DNA of 64,000 bases from Chloroflexota bacterium (lineage in GTDB: Bacteria > Chloroflexota > UBA11872), in the NCBI GenBank assembly GCA_022821905.1, contig JAJECS010000024.1:248001-312000 (forward strand), read 5' to 3'. The position numbers were made by a program, and so were the translations under genes. Under the pieces are notes generated by a model. It made no database searches. It saw only the letters and a list, made by a program, of their open reading frames with translations, and was not told the DNA's origin. Shown one piece after another: positions 27,386 to 36,210 of the stretch (position 1 is its first letter; every line of letters starts with the position of its first letter).

Positions 27386-28552
27386 TCAGGGAATACACGC
27401 CGCAGCAGTCGCGAGTCGCGAGATCGCCGAGGCTACGAGCCGGCTCGCCTCGCGCACATCGTGTTCTGTAGTGAGTCGCCCGAAGCTGAATCGCACCGAC
27501 GACGCAGCCTGAGCCGCACTCAGTCCCATCGCAGTGAGTACATGTGATGGCTCTGGCACACCGGAGGCGCACGCCGCTCCGGTCGCAGCCGCGAGGTCGG
27601 GCTGGAGGGCTGCCAACAGGTCCTGCGCATTTAGTCCGCTGAATCGGAGGTTTGTATTTCCGGGATGTCGCCGGGAGGCACAAGGGCCGTTGACGGCCAC
27701 CGTTGGATAGGATCGCAGCACCTCGCGTACGAAGGCGTCCTTCAAGCGACGGACCGCACGCCGTTCTTTCGCGGCCTCACGACTGAGGATCGAAGCGGCA
27801 GCACCCATGCCGACGCAGAGCGGCACCGCAACCGTACCCGACCGCAATCCTCTCTGCTGCCCCCCACCGTAGATCTGCGGCTCAATGCAGTTCTCGATCT
27901 CGCGGCGAATATAGAGGGCACCGATGCCTTTCGGCCCATAGAACTTGTGTGCCGACAGGCTGATGAGATCGGCGTGCGAAGTCAGGTCCGTGGTATCCAT
28001 CGCACAGGGCGCCTGTGCAGCATCACAATGCAGGAGTGCTCCGTGAGGGCGGAGCACTTCGGCAACACTCGGGATGTCCTGCAGAGTCCCCACTTCGTTG
28101 TTTACGGCCATGACAGATACCACGAGCACCGTCTCGTCGAGCAGGTCAGCCAGCACATCGAGCCGCAGCGCGCCCTCTCGGTCTACGGGGACCAACTCGA
28201 CGCGTAGCCCGTCGTGTTCGGCGCTGGCCCGTGCGGCGGCAAGGATGGACTTGTGCTCGACCGCACTTAGTAGGATTCGGCGCCGTGCGGGAGACGCTCT
28301 CCGAGCTAGACCGACCAAGGCTAGATTGTTGGCTTCGGTGGCGCCTGACGTGAAGACGATCTCGGCTCCATCGCCCCCGATCAACTCGCCGACCTCCGCT
28401 GCAGCCCGAGTCACCGCCTCGTCGGCGTGCCAACCCATCACGTGGTCAGACGAGTGGCAATTCCCGAACACCTTGTCCCAAAACGGGGCCATCGCTTCGA
28501 GTACCCGGGCGTCCGTCGGCGTAGTGGCTTGATAGTCCGCGTATATCGTCAC
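27386..28552 (-). CDS. sspA: Cysteine desulfurase, SspA/DndA type (PLP enzyme)
   Basis: 388 aa from GTG 28552 (TIYADYQATTP), chosen because AGGAG lies nine bases upstream; the ORF to 28648 adds a non-homologous leader. It is a class V aminotransferase fold with FTSGATEANNLAL, a PLP-binding His/Asp region (AVNNEVGT, LHCDAAQAP), the Schiff-base Lys in SLSAHKFYGPKGIGALYI near residue 200, and the persulfide Cys in TGAACASGVPEPSHVL near 325. It takes sulfur from L-cysteine and hands it to the sulfurtransferase encoded by the 32.9-kb gene. It is divergent from the DUF4007 gene with 77 bp between starts, as expected for a phosphorothioation locus. Confidence 0.88.
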   Translation of the reverse strand: MTIYADYQATTPTDARVLEAMAPFWDKVFGNCHSSDHVMGWHADEAVTRAAAEVGELIGGDGAEIVFTSGATEANNLALVGLARRASPARRRILLSAVEHKSILAAARASAEHDGLRVELVPVDREGALRLDVLADLLDETVLVVSVMAVNNEVGTLQDIPSVAEVLRPHGALLHCDAAQAPCAMDTTDLTSHADLISLSAHKFYGPKGIGALYIRREIENCIEPQIYGGGQQRGLRSGTVAVPLCVGMGAAASILSREAAKERRAVRRLKDAFVREVLRSYPTVAVNGPCASRRHPGNTNLRFSGLNAQDLLAALQPDLAAATGAACASGVPEPSHVLTAMGLSAAQAASSVRFSFGRLTTEHDVREASRLVASAISRLATAAACIP

Positions 28553-28593
28553 GCGCTCATGCTCCTGCGGGCCGCGAGTCTTGCGCACAGAGG

Positions 28594-28609
28594 CCGTGTC
28601 AAGACACGG
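28594..28609. promoter_or_regulatory. Perfect palindrome in the sspA/sspB divergent promoter region
   Basis: CCGTGTC-AA-GACACGG: 7-bp arms with a 2-bp centre, in the 77-bp space between the divergent desulfurase and DUF4007 genes. It precedes an AT-rich patch (CAATCTATGTAAGATTG). Position and symmetry suggest a dimeric repressor site controlling both directions. The DndB-like or the sigma-like protein in the locus are possible binders; this is inference. Confidence 0.5.
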
Positions 28610-28629
28610 TATGCCCAATCTATGTAAGA

Positions 28630-29595
28630 TTGCAACTGGACGCAGCATCCAGGCAGGAGGTGAGCTATCTGAGGAATCTGCTTGAACAGGACGGCTACAA
28701 GCCTCGGCTCTCCGGCCACGAGACCTTTCCCCTTCGGTACGGTTGGCTCAAGAAAGCGTTCGACGCGGTGTCTACGAGCAGAGGCCACCGTGAAGCGCTG
28801 TTCTTGTCCGACGACGCGATCGCGAAGTTCGGCGTCGGCAAGAACATGGTTGCAGCTATCCGGCACTGGGCAGTTGCTGCTGGGGTGTTAGACGATGACT
28901 TACGCTCAACTGCGCTCGGAGAGCTCATCTTCGATGACCAAGGGCTCGATCCTTGGATGGAGGAGCCATCGACGTCCTGGCTTGCACACTGGCACATCGT
29001 CGGTCGTCCTGCAAAAACAACTTGGTATTGGGCATTCAATCACTTCCACGGGCTGACGTTTGAGCGAGAAACGCTCGCGCGCGGGATTGCCGACCTCGCA
29101 GAAAGGCGCAGTTGGCCACGTGCCTCAATCTCGACCATCCGACGTGACGTGGGCTGCTTTGTGCGTGCGTACGCGCCCGCGGCGGCACTCGAGTATTCGC
29201 TCCGAGAGGATGCTCTGGAATCCCCGCTTGCCGAACTCGGGCTTATACGCGCGACAGGCCGCCGCGATGGATTCCGATTCGTGCGCGGGCCGAAGCCAAC
29301 GCTCCGTGCCGGTGTCTTCTGTTTCGCACTAAGCTCCTTCTGGCAGGCGTACGCAGCCGGCGCCAATACGCTGTCCTTCGAGGCCATCGCCCTTGAACCG
29401 GGTTCTCCTGGGCGAGTCTTCGTGCTGGGGGAGGACGATCTCGTCGAATTGCTCGGTGCGATCGAGAATGTAACGGACGGCGTCTATCGCTGGTCGGAGA
29501 CCGCAGGCCTGCGGCAGGCGATCCGAGGGCGTCCCTTGACTAACGACGAGATGCTCCGATTGGTGCGCGCAAGCTATCCCGGGAGAAGCGCATGA
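28630..29595 (+). CDS. sspB: DUF4007 protein, SspB-type
   Basis: 321 aa. It opens with RLSGHETFPLRYGWLKKAFDAV and KFGVGKNMVAAIRHWAVAAGVL, which I recognise as the start of DUF4007. DUF4007 proteins occur next to PAPS-reductase-like genes in single-strand phosphorothioation (Ssp) systems, where SspB is a DNA nicking component that exposes the site for sulfur insertion. The C-terminal half (SFWQAYAAGANTLSFEAIALEPGSPG) completes the fold. The start is uncertain: TTG 28630, GTG 28660 and CTG 28669 are in frame, with AGGAGG at about 28655. The stop overlaps the next start by 4 bp. Assignment to SspB rests on family plus gene order. Confidence 0.75.
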   Translation: MQLDAASRQEVSYLRNLLEQDGYKPRLSGHETFPLRYGWLKKAFDAVSTSRGHREALFLSDDAIAKFGVGKNMVAAIRHWAVAAGVLDDDLRSTALGELIFDDQGLDPWMEEPSTSWLAHWHIVGRPAKTTWYWAFNHFHGLTFERETLARGIADLAERRSWPRASISTIRRDVGCFVRAYAPAAALEYSLREDALESPLAELGLIRATGRRDGFRFVRGPKPTLRAGVFCFALSSFWQAYAAGANTLSFEAIALEPGSPGRVFVLGEDDLVELLGAIENVTDGVYRWSETAGLRQAIRGRPLTNDEMLRLVRASYPGRSA

Positions 29596-32500
29596 CGGCA
29601 CTCTCCGATCAGGTACGTGTTGCGCGCAGATTCCAGCGGGCCGTGCGACTCGACACCGACCTAGCGGATCCGGACTCACTTCTCGGCTTTGTCTCGTCTA
29701 CATCGAGTACGGGCGCGCTCGACTCGATGGCCAGGCACATCCGTGACACTAGGCAGGGCGCGTTTACGTGGACCGGACCCTATGGCGCGGGCAAGTCTAG
29801 CCTCGCTATTGCCTTCGCCGCAGCACTCGGTGACGCTGCATCGGCGCAACTCGCCATTGACTCACTTGGGACGAGCGTCGTATCGGCCCTCCGCGCCTCA
29901 CTTCGGCCGGGATCCCGCGGTTGGCGCGTGCTACCCGTCGTTGGACGTCGTGTGCGACCCGCACAGGCCGTAGGCGAAGCGCTAGCGCGTGCACGGCTCG
30001 TGCGTGACATGTCGGACGCAGGTTGGAGTGACGAAGATGTCCTAGCGCGCTTGGTGGCGATCTCGAAGCGCTCACCTCAGAAATGGGGCGGCCTGCTCAT
30101 TTTCATTGACGAGTTGGGGAAGTTCCTGGAGGCGGCCGCGCAAGAAGGTACCGACATCTACTTCTTCCAGCAGCTCGCGGAGCTCGCATCTCGGAGCGAT
30201 GGGCGGCTCATAGTCGTTGGGATACTGCACCAATCGTTCGAGGAGTACGGGCGCCGGCTTTCGCGTGAGATGCGCGATGAGTGGGCGAAAATCCACGGAC
30301 GCTTCGTCGACTTGACGATCGCCGTCTCGCCCGACGAGCAGCTCGAGATGCTCGGGCGCGCCATCACGCAAGATCGTGTGCCTCCCGCACATACTGCGAG
30401 CGCCGAATGCATCGCCGAACTGATCGGGAATCCTGGTATCGCCACTGCGCTCGCGGCTGCCTGGCCACTTCACCCGGTTACTGCCTGCCTCCTCGGCCCA
30501 ATATCGCGCCGGCGGTTCGGGCAGAACCAGCGCAGCGTGTTCGGGTTCCTGAACTCGTCGGAACCGCTCGGATTCCAGGACTTCCTCCGGCGCGCGGATG
30601 AAGCCAGCCTCTACACGCCCGACGAATTGTGGGACTACCTGCGCTTCAATTTAGAGCCCTCCATCATGGCGTCGCCTGACGGACACCGTTGGGCGGTGGC
30701 TGTGGACGCCGTCGCGCGCTGTGAAGCCAGCGACCTCGATGGGCTACATCTCCGCGCACTGAAAACGGTCGCTCTCGTGGACCTCTTCCGCGAACGATCT
30801 GGCCTGGTGGCCAGCCCGAGACTCACTCACACGGTCTGTGGTGCGAACGAAACCGAGTCATCTGCGGTGCTGTCAGAGCTTGAGGACGCGAAGCTCCTGA
30901 TCTATCGGAGGTTTAGCGACAGCTACGGCGTGTTCGCCGGAAGCGACTTCGACATCGAGCAGGCTGTAGAAGATGCCTACTCGATGACCGGCGCGCTTGA
31001 CTACGACCGCTTGACTCGCCTCGCCGACTTCCAGCCGATCGTCGCCAAGCGCCACTACCACGAGACTGGCGCGCTGCGCTGGTTCCGCACTGCCGTCGTT
31101 GCGCCGGGCGAACTTGCGGATTCAATCCGACGTCACGCACCACGTCACGGTTCGGCCGGTACATTCGTGCTCGCGCTTCCGATGGAGGGGGATTCGCCGG
31201 ACGCCGTCGAGCGGCACGTGGTGTCCGCCCTGCAAGCCGACCGCAGCTACGATCCAGTCATCGGAGTGCCGGGGCGTCCGGCTTGGGCTGTGGCTTCGCT
31301 GGCTCGGGATTTGCTTGCGCTCGAGTACGTCCGCGATCACACTCCGGCTCTTCATGGCGATCAGGTGGCCCGACTCGAGGTCAACGGGCGCATCACAGCT
31401 ATGATCGAACAGATCGAGCACGAGCTGCAGCGGGCACTTAAGAACGCGACGTGGCGGACTAGCGGCCGCGTTGCCGCCATGCTGACACCCGCACAACTCA
31501 ATACGCTTGCATCTGACCTCGCCGACGAGCGCTTTTCCGACGCCCCGCAGCTGCACAGTGAACTCCTGAACCGCGTAAAGCCATCCAGCAACGCCGTTGC
31601 CGCGCAAAACACCCTATTGAGGCACATGGTCCTAAATCACGGGGAGCCGCGGCTCGGCATCAATGGCTTCCCGGCAGAGCGTGGGCTGTTCGTCTCGCTG
31701 CTTGAGGCCACCGGCCTTTATGCGCTTCACGATGGTCGCTGGCAATTCACCGTCCCGAATGAATCTGCCCCCAGTCGGCTCGCACCAGCCTGGGCGGCAG
31801 CGAAGGACTTGCTCGTCAGCAACAGCTCCAGCACGGTGTCGGTGTACGACATCTGGCAGGCTTGGCTTCAGCCACCGCTCGGCATCAAGGACGGACTCCT
31901 GCCCGTCCTCACCACTGCATTCATGCAGTCGATGCGCCAACACCTAGCCTTGTACCGCGACGGCGTCTTCCAGTCGCGACTTTCCGATTTGGATGTGCAG
32001 GTACTCGCACGAAGCCCGAACGACGTTCAGTTGCGCTGGATGGTCCTTCCGCAGTCACATCGGCAATTGCTGGCCGACCTCGCGGATGTAGTTCGAGAGA
32101 TTGACAGCAGCAAGGAGCTAGCGGACCTCGAGCCAATCGATGTGGCGCGAGCCCTGATTGCACTCCACGACGGGTTCCCGGATTGGACCCGCCGCACCCG
32201 CCGCCTGTCCGCCAATGCGCGGCTTGTCCGGCAGCTGCTAAAGCGTGCGAAGGATCCGAACCGTTTGCTCTTCGACGACATCCCACAAGCGCTATCGGGT
32301 GCCGAAGGCATCACCGACAGGGCGCTGGCTAAGGCTGCCCAGCGAGTACGAGACGGCCTGCGCGAACTTCACGAAGCATTTCCCGCCATGCTGCATCGTC
32401 TGTGCGAGGCACTGCTCACGGAACTGCACGTGCCCAACGCTTCACCGCCAATGCTTGCGGAGTTGCGCGCGCGCGCAGAGAACATCCGCGGACTCGGAGC

Positions 32501-32930
32501 CGATCATCGTGAAGAGGCATTTTCGGTTCGCTTAGCGCGCTTCGGCGGCAGCGACGACGACATGGCTGGATTGGTGAGCCTCGCGGTGAGCAAGCCTCCA
32601 ACGGCATGGACGGACACCGATGTCGACCACGCAGGTGTCGCACTTGCCGAACTTGCTCTGAGCTTTGTACGCCGCGAGGCGTTCGCCCATGTAAAGGGTC
32701 GAGCCGACGGTCGCCACTCTATGGCGGTTGTGGTCGGTCTCAACGAGCCGGGATCTCTGTTTCTTAGCGAGTTTGATATACACGACTCCGATCAACCCGC
32801 CGTGACATCCCTCGCCTCTCGTATCGAAAGGGTGCTAGCGGGTGCTGCCGAGCCTCGCGAAGACGTGGTGCTCGCAGCACTTGCAACGCTGAGTGCTCGT
32901 CGCATCAACGACCGCCAGAGGGCAGACTAA
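29592..32930 (+). CDS. sspC: Large P-loop ATPase in the SspC position
   Basis: 1,112 aa. Walker A GPYGAGKSSLAIAFAAALG lies at residues ~57-75. Walker B LLIFIDELGKFLEAAAQEG is near 170, with a sensor-like IVVGILHQSFEEYGRRLS after it. The remaining ~850 residues are helical with no motif I can name. The ATG overlaps the DUF4007 stop and its own stop overlaps the sulfurtransferase ATG, so the three genes form one translational unit. In Ssp systems the third modification component is an ATPase, and this gene occupies that place. Its size suggests a remodelling or DNA-bound motor that couples nicking by SspB with sulfur transfer. Confidence 0.7.
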   Translation: MTALSDQVRVARRFQRAVRLDTDLADPDSLLGFVSSTSSTGALDSMARHIRDTRQGAFTWTGPYGAGKSSLAIAFAAALGDAASAQLAIDSLGTSVVSALRASLRPGSRGWRVLPVVGRRVRPAQAVGEALARARLVRDMSDAGWSDEDVLARLVAISKRSPQKWGGLLIFIDELGKFLEAAAQEGTDIYFFQQLAELASRSDGRLIVVGILHQSFEEYGRRLSREMRDEWAKIHGRFVDLTIAVSPDEQLEMLGRAITQDRVPPAHTASAECIAELIGNPGIATALAAAWPLHPVTACLLGPISRRRFGQNQRSVFGFLNSSEPLGFQDFLRRADEASLYTPDELWDYLRFNLEPSIMASPDGHRWAVAVDAVARCEASDLDGLHLRALKTVALVDLFRERSGLVASPRLTHTVCGANETESSAVLSELEDAKLLIYRRFSDSYGVFAGSDFDIEQAVEDAYSMTGALDYDRLTRLADFQPIVAKRHYHETGALRWFRTAVVAPGELADSIRRHAPRHGSAGTFVLALPMEGDSPDAVERHVVSALQADRSYDPVIGVPGRPAWAVASLARDLLALEYVRDHTPALHGDQVARLEVNGRITAMIEQIEHELQRALKNATWRTSGRVAAMLTPAQLNTLASDLADERFSDAPQLHSELLNRVKPSSNAVAAQNTLLRHMVLNHGEPRLGINGFPAERGLFVSLLEATGLYALHDGRWQFTVPNESAPSRLAPAWAAAKDLLVSNSSSTVSVYDIWQAWLQPPLGIKDGLLPVLTTAFMQSMRQHLALYRDGVFQSRLSDLDVQVLARSPNDVQLRWMVLPQSHRQLLADLADVVREIDSSKELADLEPIDVARALIALHDGFPDWTRRTRRLSANARLVRQLLKRAKDPNRLLFDDIPQALSGAEGITDRALAKAAQRVRDGLRELHEAFPAMLHRLCEALLTELHVPNASPPMLAELRARAENIRGLGADHREEAFSVRLARFGGSDDDMAGLVSLAVSKPPTAWTDTDVDHAGVALAELALSFVRREAFAHVKGRADGRHSMAVVVGLNEPGSLFLSEFDIHDSDQPAVTSLASRIERVLAGAAEPREDVVLAALATLSARRINDRQRAD

Positions 32931-33757
32931 TGGAACGACATGTACTCGGGCTGTCCGGGGGGCGCGATAGCGCCGCACTCGCCGTCTACATGAGGGAGCA
33001 TCGATCTGAGATCGATATCGAGTATTTCTTTACTGACACCGGCAAGGAGCTTCCAGAGGTGTACGAGTATCTCGACACGCTAGAGGGATTCCTCGGAAAG
33101 CCGATCGTCCGCTTGAACCCGGACCGCGACTTTGACTTCTGGCTCCGACAGTTCAACAATTTCTTGCCTTCACCGCGCACACGTTGGTGTACGAGGCAGC
33201 TTAAGATTAGACCGTTCGAGCAGTGGGTTGCTCCAATGCTCAAGCGCGGTGACACCGTCTATAGCTACGTCGCAATTCGTGCGGATGAAGAGTATCGAGC
33301 AGGCTTCGCCTCCAAACACGAGCGCCTAATTGTGCAGCTCCCGCTCAAGGATGCTGGGGTCGACAAGGCCGGTGTGATGGAGATCTTGGACAGTGCCGGT
33401 GTAGGACTGCCCGCGTACTACGAGTGGCGTACTCGCAGCGGCTGCACCTTTTGCTTCTTTCAACAAAAGATCGAGTGGGTCCGGCTTCTCGAACGACACC
33501 CGGAATTCTTCTACGAGGCTCGTCGCTACGAGAAGACGGCGATCGAAGACGGCTCACCGTTCAGCTGGAGCGAGGGCGAGTCGTTGGAGGACCTTGCGCG
33601 ACCTGAGCGCACCAGAGAGATTAGACGTGATCACGAGAAGCGCGTCGCGCGGATGCAGGCGCGCGCCCAGGTCAATCCGCTCCGACCGGACAGCGAGCCC
33701 ATTGACATCGACGATCTCTACGGGCACGCGAAGGCTTGCATCGCCTGCCACAAGTGA
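32930..33757 (+). CDS. sspD: PAPS-reductase-like sulfurtransferase, SspD/DndC type
   Basis: 275 aa. The ATP-pyrophosphatase PP-loop is VLGLSGGRDSAALAVYM at residues 5-21, followed by FFTDTGKELPEVYEYL. Cysteines that could ligate an iron-sulfur cluster lie in RTRWCTRQLKIRPFEQW, SGCTFCFFQQKIEW and the C-terminal KACIACHK. DndC and SspD use this fold to activate the DNA backbone with ATP and insert sulfur supplied by the cysteine desulfurase. It is the last gene of the three-gene operon; no DndE- or SspE-like gene follows. All catalytic motifs are present, so the modification arm looks functional. Confidence 0.85.
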   Translation: MERHVLGLSGGRDSAALAVYMREHRSEIDIEYFFTDTGKELPEVYEYLDTLEGFLGKPIVRLNPDRDFDFWLRQFNNFLPSPRTRWCTRQLKIRPFEQWVAPMLKRGDTVYSYVAIRADEEYRAGFASKHERLIVQLPLKDAGVDKAGVMEILDSAGVGLPAYYEWRTRSGCTFCFFQQKIEWVRLLERHPEFFYEARRYEKTAIEDGSPFSWSEGESLEDLARPERTREIRRDHEKRVARMQARAQVNPLRPDSEPIDIDDLYGHAKACIACHK

Positions 33758-34089
33758 TCCAAGACTGTCTGACGCCGCTGTTCGCTATTCCCGACATCAA
33801 CCCTGACCTCACGACGAAAATGCCGAGAGCACGTTGAGCTCCCCCCAGTCGAGGATCGAGAGGCTGCGCGAAGTACAGTGCTCGGTGCGGTCGCAACTGC
33901 ACTTGCCCGGGTCGGGTATATGCTTAGCCTAGAGTCAGTCCCGGGTATAGAATCGCTCGCAGTTGCTATGGTCAGTCACGGCCAATATGGCGCACACACA
34001 ATCGTTGGATATTTTCGGCCAATTGCTGCTGAAATCCCGACTGTTGGCGCAGGTTATCGGCATTTTCACAGACCATTAGCCACTAGACC
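33758..34089. other. 330-bp gap after the modification operon
   Basis: No gene supported. The sequence becomes more AT-rich toward the next small gene, and a promoter for it may lie here. No clear terminator hairpin was found after the sulfurtransferase stop. Confidence 0.45.
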
Positions 34090-34440
34090 GTGAATGTAGA
34101 CTTTGAACACATCGAGATTTCGGATATCGAGCGAATGAAATCAAAGATTACAGAACTAATCGCACGCGCACCTTGGAGGGAAGCGATCACCTACCGACAG
34201 ACTTGGCCTCACGAGTACGTATTGTCCGAGCAGGACGGGCAGCAGGAGTTGCTCAATGCGGTCTGCGATCGATTTCGCGCCGGAGAGGGGGTGAATTGCC
34301 GATTCTTCCGCAGAAACAACATGTATCTGTTTGTCGGAGACTATAAGTACTGGCTGATGACTGATTGGAACAAGCTTAAGCCTGGGGTGAACTATGTGCT
34401 TAATCGTACCGGCTATACCGCGACCGTCGGGACTTTGTGA
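34090..34440 (+). CDS. Small uncharacterised protein of defence-island type
   Basis: 116 aa from GTG. The central segment EAITYRQTWPHEYVLSEQDGQQELLNAVCDRFRAGEGVNCRFFRRNNMYLFVGDYKYWLM reads as a compact alpha-beta fold. Small proteins with a TYR.TWPHEYV motif are common beside restriction and toxin genes, but I know of no function. Composition is AT-rich like the GIY-YIG/DGQHR pair. It stands alone, 333 bp after the sulfurtransferase gene. Confidence 0.6.
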   Translation: MNVDFEHIEISDIERMKSKITELIARAPWREAITYRQTWPHEYVLSEQDGQQELLNAVCDRFRAGEGVNCRFFRRNNMYLFVGDYKYWLMTDWNKLKPGVNYVLNRTGYTATVGTL

Positions 34441-34551
34441 TCCAGCCCGGAGACTCAGGCAGACCAGAGGACTACCCAGTCAATCCAGCCTCGAAACGTT
34501 GAATCGAGACCCTGCAACAGTAACTGCGATGACTTGGTCTCGGTTGTCAGA

Positions 34552-34770
34552 CTAGTTGCTTCCGGCCTGCGCAAGTTTGAATACTAGTCGCTTTTCACCG
34601 CAAAATCCCACTGCCATGCACCCGACGACGCACATGGCGACAAATGGAGCAATCGGCATCAGTCTGCAATATCCCCCTTTGCGCCTAGCCGACCGGATCA
34701 CAGGCGTGGCTGCGCCGACGGCGACACCTGCGACGACTGCGATCCCCAAAGTCCCGGATCCAACTCTCAA
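34552..34770 (-). CDS. Possible small membrane protein (weak call)
   Basis: 72 aa from TTG. Two hydrophobic stretches are visible (GTLGIAVVAGVAVGAATPVI and PIAPFVAMCVVGCMAVGFCG). A strong ribosome site (ACAGGAGG) upstream points to an ATG in another frame that encodes only 29 residues, so the gene may carry a frameshift near its start. It lies 21 bp downstream of another hydrophobic ORF on the same strand. Confidence 0.3.
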   Translation of the reverse strand: MRVGSGTLGIAVVAGVAVGAATPVIRSARRKGGYCRLMPIAPFVAMCVVGCMAVGFCGEKRLVFKLAQAGSN

Positions 34771-34791
34771 GACTCATACTGGCCTCCTGTC

Positions 34792-35028
34792 TCAAATGTC
34801 AACAGCATCACGCGCAATCTCACGCGGCAGCGCGAGAAGCGCCATCCCCAGACCACTACCCGCGAGTACGTCCACCCACCGCCCGCCAAATGCCGCTAAC
34901 GCGCTGGTCGCGATCAGCCCAGCAACGACGAGCCTGCTATTGAGTATTCGCCGCTCACAGATGTGGTTCATTGAGGCCTGCGGCGTAGGGGAGGATTCGG
35001 ACCGCATCATGGCATCATGCGTTGTCAT
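34792..35028 (-). CDS. Possible small membrane protein (weak call)
   Basis: 78 aa. A hydrophobic segment SRLVVAGLIATSALAAFGG is followed by a second (VLAGSGLGMALLALP), suggesting two transmembrane helices. There is no recognised family. Together with the next ORF it may form a two-gene operon. Confidence is low because the surrounding 1.7 kb is largely decayed. Confidence 0.3.
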   Translation of the reverse strand: MTTHDAMMRSESSPTPQASMNHICERRILNSRLVVAGLIATSALAAFGGRWVDVLAGSGLGMALLALPREIARDAVDI

Positions 35029-35718
35029 GGTTGCAGGAAACCTCGAAAGTTATGCGGGTTTCCGTACTCGATACCAACGACAGTTGGTGTCGTCTCCCGA
35101 CTTCCTGAACCATCTAGCTCGCCGGGAGCCGCAGCCTCCAGGGTTAGCCGAGACTTGACGATTGGGTACAGCCGGCGCGACCGTCCCGTTCGAGCGGGCG
35201 CGCGGCGCGACCGCTTTATCCATCGGCTCACCGAGGACGTGCCCGCTCGCGTCCGGAGCGTTCAACAGCCGTGTGCCCTTAACTCTCTCCCAATCATGTC
35301 ACGATCGAGAGCGTTCCGGCCCGTCACGCGACGACGGCGGTAGACAGCCAGCGGCGTTGCCACAGGGCTCGACGCCACAGTAGAGCGTCGCTCACACCTG
35401 TAAGCATTCTCGACTGCGTCCGGCGGTCAGCGAATCGCCTGACAAACAGCTGCCGCAGTTCCACCCGGTCGCCTCAGTCAGATCAGCCATCAATGACAGC
35501 CCGATTCGCGTCCACACTCCTGACCACGAACCCGCACCCGGGACGTGGTAGCGCGACACCACGCGCTGATAGGGGCGCGCTGTGCGCGCTCGGCGATTCC
35601 TCGCTGCGTGAAGGGCGGGATCGGAGCCGTGCCGACGATCGACAGAGGCGTTCCTTGAGCGTACGCGACCACACGGCACCGCGGACTAGGGCCTCGCGCC
35701 CGATGCTTCTGGGAGTCG
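35029..35718. other. 690-bp decayed or non-coding stretch
   Basis: Several overlapping short ORFs in all frames, none protein-like. It is part of a 1.7-kb tract between the phosphorothioation locus and DUF5677 that otherwise holds only a VirD4-like remnant. Confidence 0.45.
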
Positions 35719-35994
35719 TTAGCAGGACCTTGGCGGTGGGCGGGGGCCCGCGCCCTGGTCGCGATGCTCATCGTCCAACGGCACCGTGGCGTCCGCCGGC
35801 CGGTCAGGTGCCGGCAATGGCTTGCGCGAATCTGCCGATGGCGGTGCCGACCCCTGCGACTCCTGATGGGCGTCGGTGATTGGCCCGCCGTACCGCTGTG
35901 CCACCAGTTGCTCGATCTGCGCCCGGCGCTGGCTCACCCACTGTCGGCTCCTGGTCCGTACCCGCCCGGCCAACATAGTAATCCCCCAGTCCAT
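35719..35994 (-). pseudogene. C-terminal remnant of a VirD4-like transfer ATPase
   Basis: The segment RSRQWVSQRRAQIEQLVAQRYGGPITDAHQES closely parallels QQVGKPRAQIEALVAERYGEPPKDADQET near the C-terminus of the intact VirD4-like protein at 56.5-57.9 kb, on the same strand. Only this tail survives; the ATPase domain is gone. It shows that the 33-kb element or a predecessor carried the same transfer module. Confidence 0.6.
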
Positions 35995-36210
35995 TCCGGC
36001 TCCTCTTTCTGATTCGGCGTCATTTACCGCTGAAGCACTAAGACAGCACCTCGCCCTTTGTCAACAAAGTGCACGAAAGCCATGTGCGCCATGTCTCGCC
36101 TCGCTGATAAGTGGTCGTGCCATGAGTGTTCCAAGCGCCAATGAGGATCAACGGCATCGACTTCTTCTACGCGCCTAACTCAGCTTGGCTGTCGACGAGG
36201 CAGCCGTCGG

